Source: Treponema sp. (lineage in GTDB: Bacteria; Spirochaetota; Spirochaetia; Treponematales; Treponemataceae). Taken from it: DNA of 64,000 nt. This document shows, one piece after another, positions 7,692-16,533 of the stretch; position 1 is the stretch's first letter, and each line of letters opens with the position of its first letter. The DNA is taken from positions 1-64,000 of the forward strand of contig JAEDJA010000010.1 in NCBI GenBank assembly GCA_016296575.1. Reading direction: 5' to 3'. The notes beneath the pieces were generated by a model. It worked only from the letters and a program-made list of their open reading frames with translations, was not told the origin of the DNA and did not search any database. The position numbers and the translations under genes were made by a program.

Positions 7692-9179
7692 ATGAAAACT
7701 GTAGCCGGAATTGATATGGGTACACAGTCAATGAAAGTTGTACTCTACGATTACGAAAACAAAAAAACTATTGAAAGTGGCGCCTGCCCTATGGACCTGA
7801 TTTCTGAAAATGACGGTACACGTGAACAGAAAGTTGAATGGTACGATGAAGCTTTGAGCGTATGTTTTGGAAAACTTTCTGCAGAAGGACGCGCTTCTAT
7901 CCAGGCTATCGGTGTTTCTGGACACCAGCACGGATTTGTTCCTCTTGGAAAAGATGGAAAAGCTCTTTACAACGTAAAACTCTGGAATGATACATCAACT
8001 GCTGAAGAATGTAAAATCCTTACAGATGCAATCGGTGGAAAAGAAAAAATGGTTGAAGCCGTACAGAACTTTATGCTCCCAGGTTTCACAGCTCCAAAAA
8101 TCTTCTGGCTCAAACGCCACAAGCCTGAAGCTTTTGCAAATCTTGTTTACATCATGCTTCCACACGACTACATCAACTTTGCTCTTACAGGCGACTACGT
8201 AATGGAATGTGGTGATGCTTCGGGAACTGCAATCTTCAATTCAATTGAAAGAAAATGGTCAGAAAAAGTTTGCAACCTTATTGATGAAGGTCTCCTTGCA
8301 AAACTTCCAAAAATCATTTCTGACGACCAGCCAGCAGGTTTTGTAAATGCTGAAGCTGCAAAGAAATTCGGAATCCCAGAAGGAATCCCTGTTTCTGCCG
8401 GTGGTGGAGACAACATGATGTCTGCTATCGGAACTGGATGTGTAAAAGGTGGTACTCTTACAATGTCTATGGGTACTTCTGGAACACTTTACGGATTCAG
8501 CGAAAAATCAGTTGCTGATCCAGAAAACGGAATTTCAGGATTCGCTTCATCTACAAACGGATACCTTCCACTGCTTTGTACAATGAACTGTACAGTTGCT
8601 TCAGAAGAAATCCGCGACCTGTTCCAGCTTGATGTTCGTGCATTCGACGATGAAGCTGCAAAAGCAAAACCAGGCTGTGACGGTGTATTTGTTCTTCCAT
8701 TCTTCAATGGTGAACGCACTCCTAACCTTCCACACGGACGCGCTTCTATTACAGGTATGACTTATGCAAACTGTTCACGCGCAAACATTGCCCGTGCTGC
8801 TCTTGAAAGTGCAGTATTCAGTATGCGCGGTGGTTTGGACGGATTCAAAGCCCTTGGTTTTGATGCAAAAGAACTTCGCCTTACTGGTGGTGGAGCAAAA
8901 TCTCCTGTATGGCGCCAGATCGTTGCTGATATCCTGAACCTTCCTGTAAAAGTTCCTGTAAACTCAGAAGCAGCTGCATTTGGTGGTGCATTGCAGGCTC
9001 TCTGGTGTCTTGAAACAAAAGCCGGAAAGAAAGTAACAATGGCTGAACTTGCAGATGCACACGTTGAACTGGACGAAAGCAAAACAACAATGCCAATCGC
9101 AGAAAATGTTGCTGCATACGACGCTGCCTTTGAAGAATATAAAAAGATTCTTGCTCAGGTAAGTCCTATGTACGTATAA
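7692..9179 (+). CDS. xylB: Xylulokinase
   Basis: Phosphorylates D-xylulose to xylulose 5-phosphate, the entry of xylose into the pentose phosphate pathway. It is an FGGY-family kinase of 495 residues, the usual length. Visible: the first phosphate loop AGIDMGTQSMKVVLYD (5-20), the sugar-site SGHQHGFVPL near 75, WNDTST near 97, DYINFALTGDYVMECGDASGTAIF around 158-180, the second ATPase half starting SAGGGDNMMSAIGTG near 237, and ELRLTGGGAKSPVWRQIVADIL near 396. AAGGAG precedes the ATG. Xylulokinase is preferred over other FGGY kinases because of the DASGT motif and the xylan genes elsewhere in the window, but no xylose isomerase is present here. Confidence 0.88.
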   Translation: MKTVAGIDMGTQSMKVVLYDYENKKTIESGACPMDLISENDGTREQKVEWYDEALSVCFGKLSAEGRASIQAIGVSGHQHGFVPLGKDGKALYNVKLWNDTSTAEECKILTDAIGGKEKMVEAVQNFMLPGFTAPKIFWLKRHKPEAFANLVYIMLPHDYINFALTGDYVMECGDASGTAIFNSIERKWSEKVCNLIDEGLLAKLPKIISDDQPAGFVNAEAAKKFGIPEGIPVSAGGGDNMMSAIGTGCVKGGTLTMSMGTSGTLYGFSEKSVADPENGISGFASSTNGYLPLLCTMNCTVASEEIRDLFQLDVRAFDDEAAKAKPGCDGVFVLPFFNGERTPNLPHGRASITGMTYANCSRANIARAALESAVFSMRGGLDGFKALGFDAKELRLTGGGAKSPVWRQIVADILNLPVKVPVNSEAAAFGGALQALWCLETKAGKKVTMAELADAHVELDESKTTMPIAENVAAYDAAFEEYKKILAQVSPMYV

Positions 9180-9262
9180 GTTTAAGCAGAATTTTCAATA
9201 AAAAAGGCCGATTCTTTGATGTGAAACCCAATTATTGGACACTAAAACCCGGCCGATTTAAA

Positions 9263-9295
9263 GGACTGATTCCTAAATTGTAAAGGGATCAGTCC
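9263..9295 (+). terminator. Hairpin after xylB, possible terminator
   Basis: GGACTGATTCCT and AGGGATCAGTCC form a 12-bp stem with one wobble and a 9-base loop. The downstream tract is only loosely T-rich. A second weaker pairing (GGCCG with CGGCC) lies just upstream at 9207-9255. Confidence 0.45.
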
Positions 9296-9376
9296 TGATA
9301 ATTTGTCCTTAATTCTCTTTTGATTTTTAATATTCAGAGGGAACTGAATCCTGTTTATCAATTATAATTAATATTT

Positions 9377-10138
9377 ATGAAGATTCTAACCTGGAACGTG
9401 AACGGTATTCGTGCCGTAGAAAAAAAAGATTTTTGTACATGGCTGGACAATTGTGGTGCAGATGTAGTTTGCATTCAGGAAACAAAAGCAAAACCTGACC
9501 AGCTTTCTGATAATTTGATTAATCCTCCTAAATACAAGTCCTTTTGGGCAAGTGCAGTTAAACCAGGCTATTCTGGAACTGCCATTTACTCAAAAACCGA
9601 ACCAGATAAAATTGAACTTCTTGGTGATTCTCGTTTCGATGACGAAGGCCGCACAATTATGGCTTTTTTTGGAAAATTTGTTGTTATCAGCGCATATTTT
9701 CCAAACAGCCAGGATGCGGGAGCACGACTGGACTATAAAATAGCTTTCTGTGACTGCATGCTTGAAAAACTAAACAAGCTTGTTGCCCAAGGATACGACA
9801 TCTGCCTTTGTGGTGACTACAATATTGCCCACAAACCAATTGATCTAAAAAATCCAAAAACCAATGAAGGAAATGCAGGCTATCTTCCTGAGGAACGTGC
9901 CTGGATGGATAAATTTCTTTCCGCCGGTTATTGTGATACCTTCCGTCATTTTTGCCAGGAACCAGATCAGTATTCCTGGTGGAGTTACCGCTTTCACGCC
10001 CGTGAAAAAAATGTTGGGTGGCGTATTGATTATGCCAATGTAAATCAGAAGCTTCTTCCAAAAGTAGAATCCTGTGTTATTCGACAGGAGGTTTTTGGAA
10101 GTGATCACTGCCCTGTGGAAATCAATATTAATTTTTAA
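9377..10138 (+). CDS. xth: Exodeoxyribonuclease III
   Basis: AP endonuclease and 3' exonuclease for base-excision repair. Family motifs are complete over 253 residues: WNVNGIRA at 6-13 (metal-site Asn), VCIQETKA near 32 (catalytic Glu), GYSGTAIYSK, the GDYNIAHKPIDL loop near 148 (Asp and Asn of the active site), GWRIDYANVN near 215 and the GSDHCPVEI end (Asp-His pair). Length and order match ExoA/XthA. A TATAAT lies 8 bp before the ATG with no clear Shine-Dalgarno, so the leader may be very short. The GGDEF gene follows 16 bp after the stop, so the two are probably co-transcribed. Confidence 0.93.
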   Translation: MKILTWNVNGIRAVEKKDFCTWLDNCGADVVCIQETKAKPDQLSDNLINPPKYKSFWASAVKPGYSGTAIYSKTEPDKIELLGDSRFDDEGRTIMAFFGKFVVISAYFPNSQDAGARLDYKIAFCDCMLEKLNKLVAQGYDICLCGDYNIAHKPIDLKNPKTNEGNAGYLPEERAWMDKFLSAGYCDTFRHFCQEPDQYSWWSYRFHAREKNVGWRIDYANVNQKLLPKVESCVIRQEVFGSDHCPVEININF

Positions 10139-10154
10139 TCTTAGAGAATTATTT

Positions 10155-12263
10155 ATGGCAAATAACAATTCACTTGAACATTCCGAACATAAAAGTCTTG
10201 AATATAATCAAACTCTTTTTCATAATATGTCTTCTCTGGTTGATGCAGTTTGGGAAATAGATCCTTACACCAACACAATTTTGTTTCTTCACGACAGACT
10301 CACTCCGGAACTTTCAGGACATTGTTTTTCCTTCCGCGAGGCACTTATCTTCCTGGAAGCCCACACTCCAGTCGATATGATAGATACCTTTGCAAATATT
10401 CTTACACCTGAATTTATTCTGAATCTTGATGATGATTATGTTTTTAATTCAACTACCATAATTCATGACGAATATCATACTTTGCAGTGCGTTTTAACTC
10501 CTTCTTTTGATAAAGATGGCAAGGTTCTCAATGCATATCTGACAGTCCAGGATGTGCAGATGGAACTGGATGCTAGACATAAAGCTTCGGAGTCCCAGAT
10601 TCAGCTTGACCGCCTGCTTTCTGCAATTAACTGCGGAATTATTCAGTACACCATAAATACAAAACAGATTATTCTTGCCAACGATTATGCTGTAAAACTT
10701 TTGGGCTATTCTTCCATTGATGAAGTAAAAAGTCTGCCTTTCTCAAAAATAATTTCTCCAATATTTGAAGAAGATAAAAAAATCCTTAAGGAACTGATTA
10801 ATAATCTGAAGCTGGATGGCGATCCTATTGAATGTGAATTCCGAATTCTTCAAAAATCAGGAACAGTTCTTAACATTTTTGGGTCACTCCGCCTTTTAAG
10901 CCAAAATACCGGTGAACCAGTTCTTCAGCAAAGTTTAATCGATATTACCGAAAGCCAGAAAACCATTCACCGTTACAAGGAAATTTCTGAAATACTTGAA
11001 GGTGCTCAGATGGGACTTTGGTACATTATTGTTGGAAATGGAAAACCAAAGTTTTTTGTTGATACAACTACTGCCAAACTTCTGGGCCTTGATCCAAAAA
11101 TGGATTCTGAACTTTTATATTCTGCCTGGGTACAAAATATTGATTTTGAATACCGCACTATTCTTCGAGAAAACATGGAAAAATTGGCTAAAGGTGAAAA
11201 ATCTGAAATCGTTTATAGCTATAATCACCCTACCAAAGGTACAATTGATTTCCGTGTTGGAGGCCTTATTAATAAAGATTATTCTGGTAAAGGAATTATG
11301 TTCCGTGGTTATTCCCAGGATATTACTGATTTCAATAAGCGTCTTAAAGAACAAGTTCTCCGTGAACAATATGAACGTGAAACTCTTCAAGCTATGGCTT
11401 CCATTTATTCAAATTCCTTTCTTCTTGATTTTGAAAACAATTCCTATGATGAAATGAAAGCTTTTGATCATATTCACGATTATGTTATAACTCACTCACA
11501 AGATGCTCTGCAGTCTCTTATGAATGATGTTATTCATGATCGTTTTAATGGGGTTGCCCTTGATCATGCACTTAAATTTGTAGATTTTTCTACTCTTCCT
11601 GACCGCCTTTCAAATACCACAATTACTTACATTGAATTAATTAACGTTTACAATATCTGGGTTCGACTTTCTTTTATCCGCGTTGGTGATTCTATATCTT
11701 CCCTAAAAAAAGTGCTTTTTGTAACTCAGGATATTGATAAAGAAAAACGCAAAGAAGAAAATCTGAACATTCTTTTAAATACTGATGAACTTACCGGTAT
11801 TTACAATCGCCATGCCTACGAAACGCACATTGAACAGATTGAAATTGACGGAATTGGTGACGACCTTTGGATAGCTTCTTGTGATTTGAACGGACTTAAA
11901 ACTGCCAATGACTCTAAAGGCCATGCTGCCGGTGACGAGCTTCTTAAAGCCACTGCAGATTGTCTTTCATTCTCCATTGGCGAAAATGGAAAAGCCTACC
12001 GCACTGGTGGTGATGAATTTGTAGTTATTTTCCGGGCAAATAAAGATGAAGCAATGCAAATCTTCAATAAGATGGAAGAATTTAAGAAAAACTGGTCTGG
12101 TTCTTTCAACAGCAAATTTTCTTTCTCCATGGGTTATGTCTGTTCATCAGAAATGCCTGACAAATCTATGAGTGATATTGAAAAAGAAGCTGACAAACGA
12201 ATGTACAAAGCCAAACAGAAGTATTATACATTTTTCGGTGACCGCCGCAAAAAAAGAGGATAA
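10155..12263 (+). CDS. PAS-domain diguanylate cyclase
   Basis: Makes cyclic di-GMP. 702 residues starting at the ATG at 10155, since a longer frame would run back into xth. No membrane segment, so probably cytoplasmic. Two or three PAS-like domains fill about residues 20-530 (one begins LLSAINCGIIQYTI, and the ITESQ and ITDFN ends are typical PAS C-termini). The GGDEF domain is about 560-700: DELTGIYNRHAYE opens it and TGGDEFVVIF is the intact active-site loop. The RxxD inhibitory site that normally lies five residues before GGDEF is absent (ENGKAYR is there), so product feedback may be lost. No EAL domain. The next gene starts 2 bp after the stop. Confidence 0.88.
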   Translation: MANNNSLEHSEHKSLEYNQTLFHNMSSLVDAVWEIDPYTNTILFLHDRLTPELSGHCFSFREALIFLEAHTPVDMIDTFANILTPEFILNLDDDYVFNSTTIIHDEYHTLQCVLTPSFDKDGKVLNAYLTVQDVQMELDARHKASESQIQLDRLLSAINCGIIQYTINTKQIILANDYAVKLLGYSSIDEVKSLPFSKIISPIFEEDKKILKELINNLKLDGDPIECEFRILQKSGTVLNIFGSLRLLSQNTGEPVLQQSLIDITESQKTIHRYKEISEILEGAQMGLWYIIVGNGKPKFFVDTTTAKLLGLDPKMDSELLYSAWVQNIDFEYRTILRENMEKLAKGEKSEIVYSYNHPTKGTIDFRVGGLINKDYSGKGIMFRGYSQDITDFNKRLKEQVLREQYERETLQAMASIYSNSFLLDFENNSYDEMKAFDHIHDYVITHSQDALQSLMNDVIHDRFNGVALDHALKFVDFSTLPDRLSNTTITYIELINVYNIWVRLSFIRVGDSISSLKKVLFVTQDIDKEKRKEENLNILLNTDELTGIYNRHAYETHIEQIEIDGIGDDLWIASCDLNGLKTANDSKGHAAGDELLKATADCLSFSIGENGKAYRTGGDEFVVIFRANKDEAMQIFNKMEEFKKNWSGSFNSKFSFSMGYVCSSEMPDKSMSDIEKEADKRMYKAKQKYYTFFGDRRKKRG

Positions 12264-12265
12264 CA

Positions 12266-13441
12266 ATGAATACAGCTCATCTTTCAAATATTCAGAATGT
12301 TCTGGATAATTCTGTTTTAAAGGGAAAAATTTCCGGTGCAAACTGTCTTATTTTTAAGGATGGTAAAGAACTTGGTTATTGGGAATCGGGACTTGCCGAC
12401 ATTGAAGCAGGTGTGCCATTCAAACGTAACACAATCTGCCGCCTTTACTCCATGAGCAAACCTGTTACCTCTGTTGGTGTTTTAAAACTTCTTGAAGAAG
12501 GTAAGATTGATCTTGATCAGTGCATAAGTGAGTATCTTCCAGAATTCCAAAATCTTAAAGTTTGTGACAATGGTAAAATCCGAAAATCCTGGCGTCCTTT
12601 AAAAATTCAGGATCTTATGAACATGACTTCCGGATATACTTATGGTGGTGATGATGATGAAGGTCGCCGTCAAACCAGTCGGCTGATTGGTGAACTTAAT
12701 GAACATTTTGACACTATCACAACCCGTGAATTTGCCCGCCGTATTGCAGAAATTCCTGTTACTTTTGAGCCTGGTACTAGTTACGAATACGGTTTTTCCG
12801 CAGACATTCTGGGTGCCCTGATTGAAGCAGTTTCCGGAAAAAAATTCAGCCAGTACATGAAGGAAAAAATTTTTGATCCCCTTGGTATGAAAGACACAGG
12901 TTATTGGGTACCAGCTTCAGAGCAAAAACGTCTTTCCAAGGTGTACCGCCGCCCTTCCGATGGAACAAATCAACTAACCTTATTTACAAATAATAACCTT
13001 GGTATTCAGGACAAAATGGATAAAGAACCAGCTTTTGAAAGCGGAGGTGCCGGTCTTGTAAGTACCATTGATGATTACATGCGTTTTGTAAGAATGCTTG
13101 TAAACGGTGGTGAATTGGACGGTGTTAGAATTCTGCAGGAAGGAACTGTCCGCTTTATGAGTACAGCTAAGCTTCGTACAAATCTGCAGCAGGTTTTCGA
13201 CTGTAAGATGGAACACCTTTCAGGATATTCCTACACCAATCTTTGCCGCGTTTGCATTGAACCTGATCAGTGCAAATTCCTTGCCCAGAAAGGGGAATTC
13301 GGTTGGGATGGATGGCTTGGTCCTTACATGATGATTGATCCTGTAAATAAAATTGGTCTTGTTTACCTTCAGCAGATGTGTGACAGTGGCCTTACAGATA
13401 CAATGCGGGAAATCCGAAACATTTTGTACAGTGCAATGTAA
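12266..13441 (+). CDS. Serine hydrolase of the beta-lactamase/EstB fold
   Basis: 391 residues of the class C beta-lactamase superfamily, which includes esterases and D-Ala carboxypeptidases. The SxxK nucleophile motif is SMSK in RLYSMSKPVTSVGVLKLLEEGKIDL near 65; the family Tyr lies in YEYGFSADILGALIEAVSGKKF near 175, and a FDPLGMKDTGY strand follows. The third motif is weaker (the WLGPYMMIDP region near 350 replaces a clear KTG/HxG). No signal peptide is visible, so it is likely cytoplasmic. It follows the GGDEF gene by 2 bp with AGAGGA as ribosome site, so translation may be coupled. Substrate unknown. Confidence 0.8.
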   Translation: MNTAHLSNIQNVLDNSVLKGKISGANCLIFKDGKELGYWESGLADIEAGVPFKRNTICRLYSMSKPVTSVGVLKLLEEGKIDLDQCISEYLPEFQNLKVCDNGKIRKSWRPLKIQDLMNMTSGYTYGGDDDEGRRQTSRLIGELNEHFDTITTREFARRIAEIPVTFEPGTSYEYGFSADILGALIEAVSGKKFSQYMKEKIFDPLGMKDTGYWVPASEQKRLSKVYRRPSDGTNQLTLFTNNNLGIQDKMDKEPAFESGGAGLVSTIDDYMRFVRMLVNGGELDGVRILQEGTVRFMSTAKLRTNLQQVFDCKMEHLSGYSYTNLCRVCIEPDQCKFLAQKGEFGWDGWLGPYMMIDPVNKIGLVYLQQMCDSGLTDTMREIRNILYSAM

Positions 13442-13512
13442 TCGGAAAATTTCCTGGGGCAGTTTGGTTTTTAAATACTCTGTGGCAAACAACCGTTCAG
13501 ACTGGTTAAATT

Positions 13513-14529
13513 TTACTCGTTTTCGTAAGTACCGCTGGATCCGCCTTTTTTTATTACAATCTCGTAAATTGTACGCTGCATTACCAAATCTTCAACTGCA
13601 GTTCCTGTAGAACGTATTTCCATGTCGGCAGCGGCAATATTGGCAAGAACAGCAAGTGTCTGTCCGGCGGTCCATTTTTGAGCAGCTTTTTGATATTGGG
13701 CCTGCATTAAAGAACCAGTAAATCCGTTTTTCTTTTTTTCAAAATCGTCAGCATATGGATTTAACTGCATCATTCTGTGCCAGGTCTGGAGTTTTCTAAA
13801 ACAAGATGAAAGACCAGCAAAAATCACCACAGAACTGTTTTCTTTTGAAAGGCGGATTTTCTGAAGTATAACCAAAGCTTCTTCCAAGGTTTTCTGGGGA
13901 CTTTCTGTAGATGTGGCCATTTTGTTAAATAATGTAAATGCATTTTCTTCCCGATTATTTACCAGAACCTTTTCTACATCATCAACTGTAATTTCATGGT
14001 CGGGTTTAAAAAGCACAAAAAACCGTGAACATTCAGCTTTCATGGCCTGAGTATTATTTTCTACCATGTCCAGAATAGTCTGGGCAGCATCTTTTTCAAT
14101 TAGATAGCCGTTTTTGGAAAAATAGTTCAAAATCCACGGAAGTTTTTTATTATCAAACATTTCGTAGAATTTCTTGCGGTTGGATGGTGGAACAATTTTT
14201 TCCAGCTTTGAATCGCAGGAGATTTCGTCTGAAACAAGAATTAATGTATTGCTTTCCGGTGGTTCACTTTCAATCCATTTTGCAAGATATTCTATGTCTT
14301 CTTTTTTCTTAAGAAGTTCGGCGCCTTTTACAACAACACAGTTTGCATCAGAAAATAAAGAACCGCCCTGCACACTCATCATGGCTTCGGAAAGAGGAGT
14401 TTCCACAAGATAAAAAAGATATTCATCTACAGAGCCAAACTGTTTTTTCAGTGATTTTTTTACTGCGTCAATTGCGTCGTTTCGTTCACCGAATTCAGGA
14501 CCTGTAAAAAGATAAAGAGGGCAGCTCAT
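13513..14529 (-). CDS. holA: DNA polymerase III delta subunit
   Basis: Clamp-loader subunit that opens the beta clamp. 338 residues, the usual length. The N-terminal YLFTGPEFGERNDAIDAVKKSL is the degenerate P-loop region typical of HolA (no Walker Lys is needed). SLFSDANCVVVKGAELLKKKEDIEYLAKW (near 55-85) and a VENNTQAMKAECSRFFVLF segment near 180 with EITVDDVEKVLVNNREENAFTLFNKM after it are characteristic. The last 100 residues are helical. The ATG is 3 bp after the lexA stop and lacks its own ribosome site, so translation is probably coupled. Last gene of the hprK-ptsH-lexA-holA run. Confidence 0.85.
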   Translation of the reverse strand: MSCPLYLFTGPEFGERNDAIDAVKKSLKKQFGSVDEYLFYLVETPLSEAMMSVQGGSLFSDANCVVVKGAELLKKKEDIEYLAKWIESEPPESNTLILVSDEISCDSKLEKIVPPSNRKKFYEMFDNKKLPWILNYFSKNGYLIEKDAAQTILDMVENNTQAMKAECSRFFVLFKPDHEITVDDVEKVLVNNREENAFTLFNKMATSTESPQKTLEEALVILQKIRLSKENSSVVIFAGLSSCFRKLQTWHRMMQLNPYADDFEKKKNGFTGSLMQAQYQKAAQKWTAGQTLAVLANIAAADMEIRSTGTAVEDLVMQRTIYEIVIKKGGSSGTYENE

Positions 14530-14532
14530 ATA

Positions 14533-15141
14533 TTAGTAAGTTCGAACTATATTTGTAAGAATTCCGGCAATTCTTGGTTCACGGCAATAAATTGGCTGGA
14601 AGTCTTTATTTTCAGGCTGAAGACGAATCTGATCACTTTCTTTATAAAAACGTTTTAAGGTGATGGCATCGTCAATTACTGCAACAACTATCTGTCCATC
14701 AATGGCAGTTTCATTCTGTTCAATAATAGCCAGATCTCCGTCCAAAATACCGGCTTCAATCATGCTCTGACCACGTACTCGAAGTGCAAAATAGTTTTTT
14801 CCAGGGCGAACAAATGGTTCAGTAAGATTGATATACCCATCAAGATTTTCTTCCGAAAGAAGTGGTTTTCCTGCCGCAATTGTTCCAAGAACAGGCACTC
14901 TACCCATAAAAATTTTTGGTTCATGTTCGCTATCATTTAGAACTCGAATTGATCGTGAACGTTTTTCTGCCTGTGTCAGATATCCTTTTTTTTGAAGAGC
15001 AATTATGTGATCCTGTACAGCACGTAAAGAAATATGAAAATGATCACTTATTTCGCGGACTGTTGGAGGATAGGAATTTTCTTCCTGGAATCCAGAAATA
15101 AAACCCAGAACTTCCTTCTGTCTATCTGTAATTCCTTTCAT
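14533..15141 (-). CDS. lexA: LexA repressor
   Basis: SOS-response repressor that cleaves itself when RecA is activated. 202 residues. The N-terminal winged helix-turn-helix begins ITDRQKEVLGFISGFQEENSYPPTVREI and has the recognition helix near 28-48. The cleavage site is Ala90-Gly91 (TIAAGKPLL), the catalytic Ser is Ser126 (RVRGQSM) and Lys163 is in ITLKRF, so self-cleavage should work. AAGGAGG precedes the ATG. It lies between ptsH (15 bp upstream) and holA (3 bp downstream), so it probably shares the hprK promoter. No SOS box of known type is evident between it and ptsH. Confidence 0.93.
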   Translation of the reverse strand: MKGITDRQKEVLGFISGFQEENSYPPTVREISDHFHISLRAVQDHIIALQKKGYLTQAEKRSRSIRVLNDSEHEPKIFMGRVPVLGTIAAGKPLLSEENLDGYINLTEPFVRPGKNYFALRVRGQSMIEAGILDGDLAIIEQNETAIDGQIVVAVIDDAITLKRFYKESDQIRLQPENKDFQPIYCREPRIAGILTNIVRTY

Positions 15142-15156
15142 ATGAAACCTCCTTGA

Positions 15157-15423
15157 TTATTCTTCTTCAAAGCGGCTGTCAAAAAGAGCCTGAATAGCTG
15201 CTGCACATTCACTTTCATCTGGGCCTTCAACTTTAAGTGTAAGTGATGTGTTGTAACCAGCAGCCATTGTAATTACACCCATAATTGATTTTGCGTTAAC
15301 TTCAGTATCTTCGTGAGAAAGAATTACTTCACTCTGAAATTTGTTTGCTGTCTGTGCAATAATTGCGGCTGGTCTTGCGTGAATACCTGCACGATTCTGT
15401 ACGGTAAGAATCTTTTCTACCAT
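15157..15423 (-). CDS. ptsH: HPr phosphocarrier protein
   Basis: 88 residues. The start is the ATG at 15423, with CAGGAG upstream; a longer frame would overlap hprK. His15 lies in AGIHARPAA, the site phosphorylated by enzyme I. Ser46 lies in VNAKSIMGVITMAAG, the site phosphorylated by HPr kinase, and the surrounding SIMGV matches the regulatory helix seen in Firmicutes and treponemes. Treponemes are known to keep HPr and HPr kinase without a full sugar PTS, so here it probably acts as a regulator rather than for sugar transport. It follows hprK by 19 bp. Confidence 0.93.
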   Translation of the reverse strand: MVEKILTVQNRAGIHARPAAIIAQTANKFQSEVILSHEDTEVNAKSIMGVITMAAGYNTSLTLKVEGPDESECAAAIQALFDSRFEEE

Positions 15424-15442
15424 TCTAAACTCCTGTTTATAT

Positions 15443-16432
15443 TTAATATGTATCTCTGTTTCGGTTATATGCCGATCTGGCCTCACCTGATTCAATCCAT
15501 TTAAGTACGTTCTGATTAAAATCTTTTGCCGAGTTGTAACCCATGTTTTTAAGTCGTTCATTCATGGCAGCTGCTTCAATAATGATTGGAAGGTTTCGCC
15601 CAGGACGAACAGGAATCTCAAGCAGCGGGATTTTTACACCAAGAATTTCTTCATATTTAAGTTCAGTTCCAAGTCGATCATATGCTTTGTTCTGATCCCA
15701 ATCTTCCAGTTTACAAATTAGCTGAACTTCCTTCTGATCACGGATTGCACCAACACCATAAAGCTGTGAAATATTGATGATACCAAGTCCGCGAATTTCC
15801 ATGTGGTGTGAAATAAGTGTATTTGCACCTCGTCCCAAAAGGATATTTCCATTTACACAACGAAGTTCAATAATATCATCGGCAACAAGTCGATGGCCTC
15901 GTTCTACAAGCTCCAGTGCAGTTTCTGATTTACCAACGCCAGAGTGTCCGTTAATCAAAATTCCAATACCGTAAACTTCTACAAGAACTCCGTGAAGTGT
16001 TTTTTTTGGTGCAAATGAATTGGAAAAAACACGGGTAATGCGGATAGAAAATTCCTGAGAAGTTAGGTCAGTCTGCAAAATGGAAACACATTTTTCTTCG
16101 GCAAATTTTCTGAATTCTTCGGTAGGTTCCTGATTTGATGAAAAAACGCAGCATGGAATTGGATGACAGAAAAACTCTTTGATAGCTTCCATATTTCCAT
16201 CATCATGGAGTTTTCTTAAAAAGGCTGCTTCTCCCCGTCCAAAAAGCTGCACTCGTTCGCTGGCAAAATTTTCGTAAAATCCAGCAAGTGCAAGACCTGG
16301 TCTGTTTAATTCGGCAACTGTAATCTCTTTTGGAAGTCCTCTTCTTCCGCCAATACACTTTAAATTCAGTGCATCATGACCAGATAAATTCATATCGAGA
16401 AGTTCCAAAACTGTAAGCTTACGTTCTGCCAT
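15443..16432 (-). CDS. hprK: HPr kinase/phosphorylase
   Basis: Phosphorylates HPr at Ser46 with ATP or PPi and removes it with Pi. 329 residues from the ATG at 16432. The P-loop GHSGVGKS is at residues 162-169. The HprK signature around 203-225 (EIRGLGIINISQLYGVGAIRDQ) and the RLVADDIIELR strand are present, and a C-terminal helix with KNMGYNSAKDF closes it. A near-consensus promoter (TTGACA, 17 bp, TATAGT) ends 7 nt before this ATG and there is no well-placed ribosome site, so the mRNA is probably leaderless. First gene of the run hprK-ptsH-lexA-holA. Confidence 0.94.
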   Translation of the reverse strand: MAERKLTVLELLDMNLSGHDALNLKCIGGRRGLPKEITVAELNRPGLALAGFYENFASERVQLFGRGEAAFLRKLHDDGNMEAIKEFFCHPIPCCVFSSNQEPTEEFRKFAEEKCVSILQTDLTSQEFSIRITRVFSNSFAPKKTLHGVLVEVYGIGILINGHSGVGKSETALELVERGHRLVADDIIELRCVNGNILLGRGANTLISHHMEIRGLGIINISQLYGVGAIRDQKEVQLICKLEDWDQNKAYDRLGTELKYEEILGVKIPLLEIPVRPGRNLPIIIEAAAMNERLKNMGYNSAKDFNQNVLKWIESGEARSAYNRNRDTY

Positions 16433-16439
16433 CTCGTAT

Positions 16440-16468
16440 ACTATACACGAACCCTTTTTTACTGTCAA
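16440..16468 (-). promoter_or_regulatory. Consensus sigma-70 promoter of hprK, leaderless type
   Basis: Minus strand: TTGACA (16463-16468), 17-bp spacer, TATAGT (16440-16445), then ATACGAG and the ATG at 16432. The expected transcription start is at the ATG. It should drive hprK, ptsH, lexA and holA. Confidence 0.8.
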
Positions 16469-16533
16469 TGTAATACTTTACTCACGTTTCTATCTATAGT
16501 AAAATTGATTATCTGTAGTTTTTGGAGTTTTTT

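Noticed and set aside
9200..9250. Possible fragment of the inverted-repeat element (ATTATTGGACAC)
   Set aside because: Only about 11 bases match one end; no second end or interior word.
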